A stretch of 64,000 bases of DNA from Flavobacterium quisquiliarum (GTDB taxonomy: Bacteria > Bacteroidota > Bacteroidia > Flavobacteriales > Flavobacteriaceae): positions 1 to 64,000 of the forward strand of contig NZ_WWEM01000020.1 of NCBI RefSeq assembly GCF_019308285.1. Direction: 5' to 3'. Below are positions 50,831 to 59,973 of this stretch, one piece after another. The notes beneath the pieces are model-generated. The model had not been told where the DNA came from and ran no database searches. It saw nothing but the letters and a program-made list of their open reading frames with translations. Each line of letters opens with the position of its first letter. Position 1 is the first letter of the stretch. Made by a program: the position numbers and the translations under genes.

Positions 50831-53254
50831 GTGTTAAGTAAGAAAACTTTAATCCCTGTTTTACTCTTTTCATGTCTGTCTGCGAGCAGTCAGATTTCGT
50901 TTGGAGATTCGAAGAAAATAAATGACAATTGGAAATTTGATCTTCATGATGTTTCCGATGCAAAAAATGCTGCTTTTGATGATACTAAATGGCAGAACGT
51001 CAATGTACCGCACGATTGGAGTGTAAAAGGACAATTGAGTCCAACGTTGGCAAGCTGTCAAGGATACTTGCCGGGCGGTATTGCTTGGTACAGAAAATCA
51101 ATTAATATTCCGCAGAGCAAATCGGGCGAAAAAGTGTATTTGTACTTTGAGGGAGTTTACAATAGAAGTGAAGTTTTCATCAACGGAAAATCATTAGGGA
51201 AACGTCCAAATGGTTATATTTCTTTTGCTTATGATGCGACTCAATTCGTAAAATACGGTGGAGAAAATACAATTTCAGTTCGTGTTGACCACAGCCAGAG
51301 CGCCGATTCAAGATGGTATACGGGTTCAGGAATTTACAGAAATGTGTGGGTGGTTTATGCTAATCCAGTTCATATTGCACAATGGGGTGTTTATGCTTAT
51401 CCAGAAGTTAAAAAAGGAGCTGGAACATTGAATGTTGAGGTTGATGTAGAGAATGGTTCTGCTTCGAAATCAGCTTTAACCGTTGTAAATGAATTGTTTT
51501 CAAAAGATGGAAAATCAGTTGGAAAAACAACTTCTAAAGTCGAAGTTGCAGCCAATCAAAACGGAAAAGTTGCTGCTAAAATCAACGTTAAGAATCCACA
51601 GTTATGGGATTTAGACAATCCGAATTTGTATCAGTTAAAAACAACCGTTTTACAAGACGGAAAAGAAATCGATAAAACAGTAACACAAACAGGTTTTAGA
51701 AATTTTACTTTCGATCCAAATAATGGTTTTGCCCTTAATGGAAAATGGATGAAAATGAAGGGAGTTTGTTTACATCACGATGCTGGGGTTTTAGGTTCAG
51801 CAGTTCCAAGAGAAGTTTGGAAAACAAGATTGCAAACCTTGAAGGAAATTGGTGTAAATGCCATCAGAACAAGTCATAATCCGCAGGCACCAGATTTTTA
51901 TGAACTTTGCGACGAATTAGGATTATTAGTTTTAAACGAAGCTTATGACGAATGGGAATTCCCAAAACGTAAATGGTTAGAAGGCTGGAATTACGGAACT
52001 CCGGGTTTTGAAGGCTCATTTGATATTTTCGCAGAGTATGCTGAAAAAGACCTTGAGGATTTTGTGCGTCGTGATAGAAATCATCTTTCTGTATTTGCGT
52101 GGAGTATTGGTAACGAAGTAGATTATCCAAACGATCCGTATTCGCATCCTGTTTTGGATAAAGGAAAAGACGGTTTCGGACAAGCAGCTTATGGCGGTTA
52201 TAAACCAGATGCACCAGATGCCATGCGACTTGGAGCTATCGCAAAACGTTTGGTGGCAGCAGTTAAAAAATACGATAAATCGCGTCCAACAACAGCTGGT
52301 TTAGCAGGAGTTGCCATGTCTAATGAAACAGAATATCCAGGCGCTTTAGATATTACAGGATACAATTATACAGAAAGCAAATACCAGACAGATCACGCTA
52401 AATATCCGAAAAGGGTAATTTACGGAAGTGAGAATGTTCACGATATGGAACCTTGGCTGGCAGTAAAAAACAATAAGTTCATTTTTGGACAATTCCTTTG
52501 GACTGGTATCGATTATTTAGGAGAATCAGGAAGATGGCCTTCAAGAGGTTTTTATTCCGGTTTAGTTGATTTTGCTGGAGTTATCAAACCAAGAGGTTAT
52601 TTCCGACAATCTTTATGGTCAGATAAACCAATGGCTTATTTAGGAACGTATCCGTTAGTAAATGAAAAAGATATTTCTAAAGATGCATGGGCAATCTGGA
52701 ATTACGAAAACGGACAAAAAATCCGTGTGGTTTGTTATACCAATGCAGCAAAAGCACGTTTAGAATTGAACGGAAAAGTGGTTGGGGAAACGAAATTATA
52801 CGACGAAAAAACAGGAATTATTTACTGGGATATTCCTTTTGCTTCAGGTAAATTGGAAGCAGTTGGCTTAGATGCAAACGATAAAGAAGTGAGCCGTTAT
52901 GCAATCAATTCAACACAACAGCCAGTTGAATTGACAATTGCAGAGAAAAACATCACAATTAGTAAAGAGAAAGGTGTAGCAAAAATCATGGTTCAGGTTA
53001 AAGACCAAAACGGACTTCCAGTAATGCTTTCAGACAATGAAGTTACGTGTACAATCAGTGGCCCAGGAACATTATTAGGATTAGAAGCGGGAAATAACAG
53101 CGATATGACTGATTATACGGATAATGTGCAGAGAGTTTTCCACGGACATATTGCGGCTTATATTCAGTCAAAAGGAGATTCGACAGAACCTATTAAAGTT
53201 AAATTTACAAGTCAATGGCTAAAACCAGTTGAGGTTACCATTAATGTAAAATAA
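50831..53254 (+). CDS. GH2 glycoside hydrolase, probable beta-galactosidase
   Basis: An 807-residue exported enzyme with signal peptide MLSKKTLIPVLLFSCLSAS. Domains: jelly-roll (about 30-180), Ig-like (185-295), TIM barrel (296-600), then further Ig-like/DUF4982-type domains to the end. The acid/base is Glu429 in WSIGNEVDYP and the nucleophile Glu534 in YGSENVHDM. The start codon is GTG at 50831, the only one that keeps the whole signal peptide. It likely removes beta-galactose from galactan or arabinogalactan oligosaccharides; glucuronidase activity is possible in GH2. A terminator follows at 53325. Confidence 0.88.
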   Translation: MLSKKTLIPVLLFSCLSASSQISFGDSKKINDNWKFDLHDVSDAKNAAFDDTKWQNVNVPHDWSVKGQLSPTLASCQGYLPGGIAWYRKSINIPQSKSGEKVYLYFEGVYNRSEVFINGKSLGKRPNGYISFAYDATQFVKYGGENTISVRVDHSQSADSRWYTGSGIYRNVWVVYANPVHIAQWGVYAYPEVKKGAGTLNVEVDVENGSASKSALTVVNELFSKDGKSVGKTTSKVEVAANQNGKVAAKINVKNPQLWDLDNPNLYQLKTTVLQDGKEIDKTVTQTGFRNFTFDPNNGFALNGKWMKMKGVCLHHDAGVLGSAVPREVWKTRLQTLKEIGVNAIRTSHNPQAPDFYELCDELGLLVLNEAYDEWEFPKRKWLEGWNYGTPGFEGSFDIFAEYAEKDLEDFVRRDRNHLSVFAWSIGNEVDYPNDPYSHPVLDKGKDGFGQAAYGGYKPDAPDAMRLGAIAKRLVAAVKKYDKSRPTTAGLAGVAMSNETEYPGALDITGYNYTESKYQTDHAKYPKRVIYGSENVHDMEPWLAVKNNKFIFGQFLWTGIDYLGESGRWPSRGFYSGLVDFAGVIKPRGYFRQSLWSDKPMAYLGTYPLVNEKDISKDAWAIWNYENGQKIRVVCYTNAAKARLELNGKVVGETKLYDEKTGIIYWDIPFASGKLEAVGLDANDKEVSRYAINSTQQPVELTIAEKNITISKEKGVAKIMVQVKDQNGLPVMLSDNEVTCTISGPGTLLGLEAGNNSDMTDYTDNVQRVFHGHIAAYIQSKGDSTEPIKVKFTSQWLKPVEVTINVK

Positions 53255-53324
53255 AGAATGTCCTATTGAAACGTTATCAATCTCTCATCGATTGAGATGA
53301 AAAACATATAATAATGAAATTGTT

Positions 53325-53375
53325 TATCCCATTGTATCAAGTAATTGACAAAAAAACAATGGGATATTTTTTTTT
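53325..53375 (+). terminator. Rho-independent terminator after the GH2 gene
   Basis: TATCCCATTGT (53325-53335) and ACAATGGGATA (53356-53366) form a perfect 11-pair stem, followed by nine T. It ends the SusE-to-GH2 transcript. The GH27-GH51-GH43 group then needs its own promoter or read-through. Confidence 0.8.
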
Positions 53376-53416
53376 ATTATATTTAAAGTGTAAAAAATAC
53401 ACATAACCATAAAACA

Positions 53417-54787
53417 ATGAAAAAAACTAACTTACTAGCCATGATGATGGGAACATTTTTCCTATCAATTGTATCTACCGCACAAACCAAACCATTTCAA
53501 AAAGAAGAATTTAAACAATGGGCTCAGACACCACCGATGGGTTGGAACAGCTGGGATTGTTACGGGCCGACTGTTGAAGAACATGAAGTAAAAGCCAACG
53601 CCGATTATATGGCAAAAGAGCTGAAGAAATTTGGCTGGGAATATGTCGTAGTGGATATCCGATGGTTTGTCGAAAATGACAAAGCAGGTGGATACAATCA
53701 AACGGATCCACGTTATGTGATCGATCAGTACGGAAGATATCTTCCTGCTGTAAACCGATTTCCTTCAGCAAAAGACGGGCAAGGTTTTAAACCGTTAGCC
53801 GATTATATTCATAAAAAAGGATTGAAATTTGGAATTCATATTATGCGTGGTATTCCGAAAAAAGCGGTTGAAGATAAAATGCCGATTAAAGGAACAAACG
53901 GAATTACAGCAGATCAGATCTATTCAACAGCATTACAGTGCGAATGGTTGAGAGACAATTATACAGTTGTAGCGGATAAACCGGGAGCTCAGGAATATTA
54001 CAATTCTATCTTTGAATTGTACGCACAATGGGGAGTAGATTTTATTAAAATTGATGATTTATCAAGGCCGTATCACGAAGGCGAAATAAATTTGATTAGA
54101 AATGCGATTGACCATTGCGGACGCAAGATTGTATTAAGCACGTCGCCGGGAGAAACACCAATTTCTGCAGCACAGCACGTAAGTACACATGCTAACATGT
54201 GGCGTATGGTTGATGATGTTTGGGATACATGGCCTCATATCACGCATTTGATGGATGTGGCTCAAAAATGGTATCCATATATTGCACCGGGAACATGGCC
54301 AGATTGCGATATGATTCCGTTAGGACGTATTTCGATTAGAGGAGAACGTGGCAACGACAGAATGACTCGTTTAACAAAAGACGAGCAATATACTTTAATT
54401 ACATTTTTCAATATCTTCAAATCGCCATTGTTTTTTGGTGGAGATTTACCAAGCAATGATGCTTTCACTTTATCATTATTGACGAATAAAGAAGTTGTAA
54501 AAATGCATAACGAAAGTACGGCTGTAAAACAACTTTTCCAGAAAGACGGAAAAATTGCAGTGACTTCAAAAAATGCAAAAGACGGAAGTGTTTATTTGGC
54601 GCTATTCAATATTTCAGATAAGGACTCAGAGAAAGTATCCGTAAATCTTTCAGAGCTTGGAATTTCAGGTACAGCTGAAGTTTTAAATATGTGGACAGGC
54701 GAAAAATCTAAAACAACTTCAAAAGAAATTGGAGCCGATTTAAAACCGCATAGTTCAGTTCTGTATCAATTAAAAAGCAAAAAATAA
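53417..54787 (+). CDS. GH27 glycosidase (alpha-galactosidase / beta-L-arabinopyranosidase family)
   Basis: A 456-residue exported enzyme (signal peptide ending STAQT). The GH27 barrel begins TPPMGWNSWDCYGP (39-51). The nucleophile is Asp213 in FIKIDDLSRP and the acid/base probably Asp267 in MVDDVWDTW. Family members act on alpha-galactose or beta-L-arabinopyranose end groups; the latter would fit arabinogalactan, but the sequence alone does not decide. The C-terminal 90 residues are a beta-sandwich. Its stop overlaps the next start by one base, so it is coupled to the GH51 gene. Confidence 0.85.
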   Translation: MKKTNLLAMMMGTFFLSIVSTAQTKPFQKEEFKQWAQTPPMGWNSWDCYGPTVEEHEVKANADYMAKELKKFGWEYVVVDIRWFVENDKAGGYNQTDPRYVIDQYGRYLPAVNRFPSAKDGQGFKPLADYIHKKGLKFGIHIMRGIPKKAVEDKMPIKGTNGITADQIYSTALQCEWLRDNYTVVADKPGAQEYYNSIFELYAQWGVDFIKIDDLSRPYHEGEINLIRNAIDHCGRKIVLSTSPGETPISAAQHVSTHANMWRMVDDVWDTWPHITHLMDVAQKWYPYIAPGTWPDCDMIPLGRISIRGERGNDRMTRLTKDEQYTLITFFNIFKSPLFFGGDLPSNDAFTLSLLTNKEVVKMHNESTAVKQLFQKDGKIAVTSKNAKDGSVYLALFNISDKDSEKVSVNLSELGISGTAEVLNMWTGEKSKTTSKEIGADLKPHSSVLYQLKSKK

Positions 54788-57345
54788 TGAAAAGGTTTTT
54801 GCTTGATAGTAGTTTAAAACTGATTCTATCTTTTCTTATTATTTTTGGAATATCTGGATTTAACATCAAAACAAATGATAAAAATCCAGATAAAGTGTAT
54901 TTGTTTGCTTATTCTACTGTAAAAAATAATGGAAAAAACGGACTTCATTTTGCGTGGAGTACAGATCAGAAAAACTGGTTTGCAATTGGCCCTGAATTCA
55001 GTTTCCTAAAATCAGATTTTGGAAGCTGGGGACCAACGGGAAAAAGCATGTCTGAAGCTTTTTTAGTTAAAGATAATGCTGGAATTTTTCACTGTTTTTG
55101 GAGTGTTAGAGATAATGTTTTTGCTCATTCAGAAAGTAAAGACTTGATCAATTGGGGAAGACAAAATTATATTCAGGGAATGAAAAATTTTGTTGGAAAA
55201 GGCGAAGATAAATCGGTAATTCTAAATGTTCAGGTCAGCCAAAAAGAAGGTAAGTATCTGGTTCACTTTAGCGAAAGCGGAAAAAATTATTATACAGCCA
55301 CAAAAGACTTTCAAAATTATACTCCTGCTGTAATTGATGCTAATGTTTCTGCATTAAAATTAAGAAATGAAATCAAAATTCAAGGCGAAGTTTTACAAGG
55401 AACGATACATCAGGTTAATTGGAGTTTGGTTGACAACATGATTAAAAACATGGAGTCGGTTAAGTTTAGGGATAAACAAAATAATACTTCTCCTAAAAGT
55501 GATAGTTTACTTTTCTTAGGTTTAAAACCGGTTAAGGCCGAAATTAAAATAAACGGTCAGGATTCAAAAAAAATCAGCAATATGCTAACGGGGGTTTTCT
55601 TTGAAGACATTAATTATGCAGCAGATGGCGGTTTATATGGAGAATTGATTCAGAATCGTGATTTCGAATATTCGCTTCATGATAAAAAAGGAAGAGATGA
55701 AAAATGGAATGCTTCAATGGCTTGGAGCGGGAATTTTAAAATTGAAAAAGAGAATCCAATTCATGCTAATAATCCTAATTATGCTATAATCAAAAACGGA
55801 AATATCACTAATTCAGGTTTTGACGGAATTGCACTTAAAGCGAATGAAAAATACGATTTTAGTGTTTTTGCTAAAGGAACAAAAGCAGTTGTAAGTCTAA
55901 AATCGCCAAACGGAGAAACTTTAGCGGAAGCGGCATTTTCCCCTTCAAATTCATGGAAGAAATTTAATCTAGTTTTAAAACCTTTAAAAACAGTAAATGA
56001 TGCTCATTTAGAAATTAGTACCAATGGAGAAACTGCTTTTGATATGGTTTCACTTTTTCCACAGAAAACATTTAAAAATCGTAAAAACGGATTACGTTTA
56101 GACTTAGCTGAAGCAATTGCAGACATGCACCCAAAATTCGTTCGTTTTCCAGGCGGTTGCGTGGCGCATGGAGATGGACTGCATAATATTTACAAATGGA
56201 AAAACACCATTGGCCCGCTTGAAAGCCGAATTGGATCTCGAAATATCTGGGGGTATCATCAATCAATGGGATTGGGCTATTTTGAGTATTTTCAGTTTTG
56301 TGAAGACTTAGGTGCGGCGCCTGTTCCAGTTTTAGCAGCGGGAGTACCTTGTCAAAATTCATCTGATGGAGGTTCTGGACAGCAATTTGGAATTCCGATG
56401 GAAGATATGGACGAATATGTGCAGGATGTTTTGGATTTAATTGAATATGCCAATGGAAATGTCAATACCGTTTGGGGTAAAAAACGTGCTGAAGCTGGAC
56501 ATCCAAAACCTTTCAATCTAAAATATGTCGGAATTGGAAATGAAGATTTAATCAGCGATGTTTTTGAAGAACGTTATCGAATGATCGTAAAAGCAGTACA
56601 GCAAAAATATCCTGAGATTATGATTATCGGTACTGTCGGGCCATTTTTTGAAGGAACTGATTATAGAGAAGGATGGAGAATTGCTGATGATTTGAAACTG
56701 CCACTTGTTGACGAACATTATTATCAATCTCCAGGCTGGTTTATTAATAATCAGGATTTTTATGATAGCTATGATCGTTCCAAATCTAAAGTGTATCTGG
56801 GAGAATATGCTTCTTGGGGCAATAAGTTCTATAACGCTTTGGCCGAGGCATTGTATCTTACAGGTGTTGAACGAAATGGGGATGTGGTTTCAATGGCTTC
56901 TTATGCACCGCTATTGGCAAGAGAAAAACATACGCAATGGAATCCAGATCTCATTTATTTTAATGGAAATGAAGTAAAACCGACAGTAAATTATTTCGTT
57001 CAAAAACTTTACGGTCAGAATCCTGGCGATATTTATTTGGAGAGAAGTATAAAAGCTTCGGATAATGCTGAGGTTAATAAACGCATTGGAGTATCTGTTG
57101 TTAAAGAAAGTATTTCGGGAGATTTGATTATAAAATTGGTTAATGTGCTTCCAGTTGCGGTTACGCCATCAATTGAAATCGCTAATTTGGCTACAACTGA
57201 AAATGCAAGTTATACGGTATTAGCTGGAAATCCAGAAAAAACAGATGTCAGACCCATAACTCAAAATGTTACTGTTAAAGAAGCATTTTCAAAAGAATTA
57301 CCTCCATATTCTTTTACTTTGATTCGTATTAAAACCAAAAAATAA
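54787..57345 (+). CDS. GH51 alpha-L-arabinofuranosidase with an N-terminal GH43-like module
   Basis: An 852-residue exported protein. The N-terminal part (about 28-225) is propeller-like: KVYLFAYSTVKNNGKNGLHF, DFGSWGPTGKSMSEAFLVKD and LINWGRQNYIQG resemble GH43 blades, but no GH43 catalytic triad is visible, so it is probably a degenerate binding module. GH51 begins near residue 251 (ISNMLTGVFFEDINYAADGG). Key residues are Glu586 in GIGNEDL (acid/base) and Glu673 in YLGEYASWG (nucleophile), with RFPGGCVAHG upstream. It would release L-arabinofuranose from arabinan or arabinogalactan. It overlaps the GH27 stop by one base. Confidence 0.9.
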   Translation: MKRFLLDSSLKLILSFLIIFGISGFNIKTNDKNPDKVYLFAYSTVKNNGKNGLHFAWSTDQKNWFAIGPEFSFLKSDFGSWGPTGKSMSEAFLVKDNAGIFHCFWSVRDNVFAHSESKDLINWGRQNYIQGMKNFVGKGEDKSVILNVQVSQKEGKYLVHFSESGKNYYTATKDFQNYTPAVIDANVSALKLRNEIKIQGEVLQGTIHQVNWSLVDNMIKNMESVKFRDKQNNTSPKSDSLLFLGLKPVKAEIKINGQDSKKISNMLTGVFFEDINYAADGGLYGELIQNRDFEYSLHDKKGRDEKWNASMAWSGNFKIEKENPIHANNPNYAIIKNGNITNSGFDGIALKANEKYDFSVFAKGTKAVVSLKSPNGETLAEAAFSPSNSWKKFNLVLKPLKTVNDAHLEISTNGETAFDMVSLFPQKTFKNRKNGLRLDLAEAIADMHPKFVRFPGGCVAHGDGLHNIYKWKNTIGPLESRIGSRNIWGYHQSMGLGYFEYFQFCEDLGAAPVPVLAAGVPCQNSSDGGSGQQFGIPMEDMDEYVQDVLDLIEYANGNVNTVWGKKRAEAGHPKPFNLKYVGIGNEDLISDVFEERYRMIVKAVQQKYPEIMIIGTVGPFFEGTDYREGWRIADDLKLPLVDEHYYQSPGWFINNQDFYDSYDRSKSKVYLGEYASWGNKFYNALAEALYLTGVERNGDVVSMASYAPLLAREKHTQWNPDLIYFNGNEVKPTVNYFVQKLYGQNPGDIYLERSIKASDNAEVNKRIGVSVVKESISGDLIIKLVNVLPVAVTPSIEIANLATTENASYTVLAGNPEKTDVRPITQNVTVKEAFSKELPPYSFTLIRIKTKK

Positions 57346-57393
57346 GCTGTTGTGTTATTTTCGAAAATAGAACGGTATTAAACTTATTATAAA

Positions 57394-59328
57394 ATGAAAA
57401 AATTAAAATTCAGTCTTGTAGTCTTGTTGTTAATTTCAACTTTTTTACAAGCACAAGATAAAGCAAAAGGAATTCCGCCTGCAGTGGCAGAGAAAGATTT
57501 AACAGCTTATTTATTCGTATATTTTATTGGAAATAAAGTCGAAGAAGAAGCGGTTAATTATGCCGTAAGTCAAGATGGATATCACTATTACAGTCTTAAC
57601 GGCAACAAACCTGTTATAGACAGTAAAACAATAAGTTCTACAGGAGGTGTTCGTGATCCGCATATATTACGTGGAGAAGATGGCAAAACATTTTATATGG
57701 TTTTGACCGACATGACTTCTTCAAAAGGCTGGGACAGCAACCGCGCTATGGTTTTACTAAAAAGTACCGATTTGGTTAACTGGAAAAGCAGTATTGTGAA
57801 TATTCAGACTACATTTCCAGGAAACGAAAACCTAAAAAGAGTTTGGGCACCGCAGACTATTTATGATGCGAAAGCAGGAAAATATATGATTTATTTTAGT
57901 ATGCAGCATGCTGGTGGTCCTGATAAAATTTATTACGCTTATGCGAACAAAGATTTTACAGCTTTAGAAAGTGAGCCGAAATTATTGTTTGTTCCAAAAT
58001 CTGGTAACGCTTGTATTGATGGTGATATTATCGAAAAAAATGGAGAATATCATCTTTTCTATAAAACAGAAACCAATACGCCAGGAATCAAAGTGGCAGT
58101 TACACAAGACTTGACTTCAGGGAAATGGATTGAAAATGACAATTATCTGCAACAAACAAAAGATGGAGTAGAAGGTTCGAGTGTTTTTAAACTGAATAAT
58201 TCAGATGAATATATTTTGATGTATGATGTTTATACCAAAGGAAGATATCAATTCACAAAAACGAAAGACCTAGAAAATTTTAGTGTAATTGATAATGATA
58301 TTTCAATGGATTTTAATCCGCGTCACGGAACTATTCTGCCGATCACACGTTCTGAATTAAAAAGAATTACAGACAAATGGGGAACTCCTGAAAAATTTCC
58401 AAAAGTAAATCACAATCCCGTTTTAGAAGGATATTATGCTGATCCTGAAATTCTGTATTCCAACAAAACAAAGAAGTATTATATTTATCCAACAAGCGAT
58501 GGATTTGATGGCTGGTCGGGTTATTATTTTAAAACGTTTTCATCAGATAATTTAGTAGATTGGAAAGACGAAGGGGTAATTCTTGATCTTAAAAAACAGG
58601 TGTCTTGGGGAAATAGAAATGCTTGGGCACCTTGTATTGTCGAGAAAAAGATAAAAGGAAAGTATAAATATTTCTATTATTTTACTGCTGCTCAAAAAGT
58701 AGGAGTCGCAGTTTCAGACAATCCAACAGGTCCTTTTAAAGACAGCGGAAAAGCCATTGTAGCCAAAAGGCCAGAAGGAATAAAAGACGGACAAGAAATT
58801 GATCCAGATGTTTTTACAGATCCTAAATCAGGAAAAAGTTATTTATACTGGGGAAATATGTATATGGCTGTAGCCGAATTAAATCCAGATATGGTTTCTC
58901 TAAAACCAAATACTCAAAAAATTATAGCGGTAAATAATTCTTTCCGTGAAGGCACTTATGTGATTTATAGAAACGGAAAATATTATTTCTTTTGGAGTGA
59001 AGACGATACCAGAAGTCCGAAATATAAAGTAAGATACGGAATTTCAAATTCGCCGACTGGACCATTGGAAATTCCAGAAAATAATATTGTTATTCAAGGA
59101 AAACCAGATGAAGGAATTTATGCTACAGGACACAATTCGGTATTACAAATTCCAAATAAAGACGAATGGTATATTACATACCACAGATTCTCGTATCCAA
59201 CTGGAATAAAAATGGGAGATGCGGGAGGTTTTCATCGTGAAGTTTGTATAGATAAATTAGAGTTTAATGCAGATGGAACTATTAAACAGGTTGTTCCAAC
59301 GCATGCAGGAATAAATGCAATAAAATAG
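57394..59328 (+). CDS. Tandem GH43-GH43 glycosidase
   Basis: A 644-residue exported protein with two five-bladed propeller modules in one chain. Module 1 (about 25-330) has AYLFVYFIGN, Asp88 in GGVRDPHIL, Asp209 in CIDGDII and Glu260 in VEGSSVF, so it may be active. Module 2 (about 338-640) has Asp350 in YYADPEI, Asp470 in EIDPDVF, Glu519 in REGTYVIY and His in ATGHNS, a complete set. Two active sites would allow stepwise removal of arabinose or galactose. Signal peptide ends LQAQDK. It is the last PUL gene, 48 bases after the GH51 gene; a strong terminator follows. Confidence 0.88.
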   Translation: MKKLKFSLVVLLLISTFLQAQDKAKGIPPAVAEKDLTAYLFVYFIGNKVEEEAVNYAVSQDGYHYYSLNGNKPVIDSKTISSTGGVRDPHILRGEDGKTFYMVLTDMTSSKGWDSNRAMVLLKSTDLVNWKSSIVNIQTTFPGNENLKRVWAPQTIYDAKAGKYMIYFSMQHAGGPDKIYYAYANKDFTALESEPKLLFVPKSGNACIDGDIIEKNGEYHLFYKTETNTPGIKVAVTQDLTSGKWIENDNYLQQTKDGVEGSSVFKLNNSDEYILMYDVYTKGRYQFTKTKDLENFSVIDNDISMDFNPRHGTILPITRSELKRITDKWGTPEKFPKVNHNPVLEGYYADPEILYSNKTKKYYIYPTSDGFDGWSGYYFKTFSSDNLVDWKDEGVILDLKKQVSWGNRNAWAPCIVEKKIKGKYKYFYYFTAAQKVGVAVSDNPTGPFKDSGKAIVAKRPEGIKDGQEIDPDVFTDPKSGKSYLYWGNMYMAVAELNPDMVSLKPNTQKIIAVNNSFREGTYVIYRNGKYYFFWSEDDTRSPKYKVRYGISNSPTGPLEIPENNIVIQGKPDEGIYATGHNSVLQIPNKDEWYITYHRFSYPTGIKMGDAGGFHREVCIDKLEFNADGTIKQVVPTHAGINAIK

Positions 59329-59345
59329 CTTTAAAACATTATATA

Positions 59346-59388
59346 AAAAAAAGCCATTTCCTAATTTTAGGAAATGGCTTTTTTTTTG
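59346..59388 (+). terminator. Rho-independent terminator at the end of the PUL
   Basis: AAGCCATTTCCT and AGGAAATGGCTT form a perfect 12-pair stem with loop AATTTT, followed by eight or more T and preceded by eight A, so it can work in both directions. Confidence 0.9.
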
Positions 59389-59973
59389 TTTTTATAAATA
59401 TTTTAAAAAAGTTTCTTTTCTGTAGTCACTAAAAATTTTATAAACCTAAGCTCGATTATTAAGGAATTGATTTATAAATGCGTTTTATTTCTGCAAGGTT
59501 TTTAAAACCTTGTAGGTGTCTGGATATGAATAGAATAATACCTGCAAGGTCAAAAAAGGAGCTTGCAGGAAATCCTTTTCGATAAATAATTGGAAATAAG
59601 TAAAATAAAAAATTATAATAATCGAACTCAGGTTATAATTAAAAATTTAAATAATTGATTATTAATGATTTAATTTTGTTAAATTTATATGTTGTTAAAA
59701 AAAAGAAGTACTCAAAAATGAATTTATTTTTGGTATTTGATATTTCTTTTTTGATTTACAAAACTATAAACCAACATATTTTAAAAAGCCATTTGATAAA
59801 ATTGTACGAGCATTTTCTCAACCTATACACCCTTTAACTGAATCTAGTTTTTTTAGCTTTTTATAATACATTTTGAGGTGTTTGTTCAAAAAAACATCCA
59901 GTCCATTCTTTCTTTTTTAAGCCATTTTTATTTCTCTATAATTATTATTTGTTAATTCTAATAATGTAATCTT
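59389..59973. other. Intergenic region between the PUL and the repeat protein
   Basis: About 585 bases. At 59491-59516 a hairpin CTGCAAGGTTTT / AAAACCTTGTAG and at 59541-59569 a stem CCTGCAAG / CTTGCAGG share the core TGCAAGG and look like two copies of an extragenic repeat. The rest is AT-rich. A 60-codon open frame at 59655-59837 has no sign of being a gene. No exact promoter box is seen for the next gene. Confidence 0.5.
59491..59569. repeat. Two adjacent TGCAAGG palindromic repeats
   Basis: The first is a 12-base-arm hairpin (59491-59516); the second has 8-base arms (59541-59548 and 59562-59569). They share the same core and orientation. This is typical of extragenic palindromic repeats. 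Confidence 0.65.

Noticed and set aside
51864..52214. 116-codon minus-strand frame inside the GH2 gene
   Set aside because: Fully inside a gene with clear catalytic motifs on the other strand; it has no own signals.
59655..59837. A 60-codon plus-strand frame in the spacer before the repeat protein
   Set aside because: AT-rich composition, no promoter, no ribosome-site context and no recognisable pattern; likely chance.
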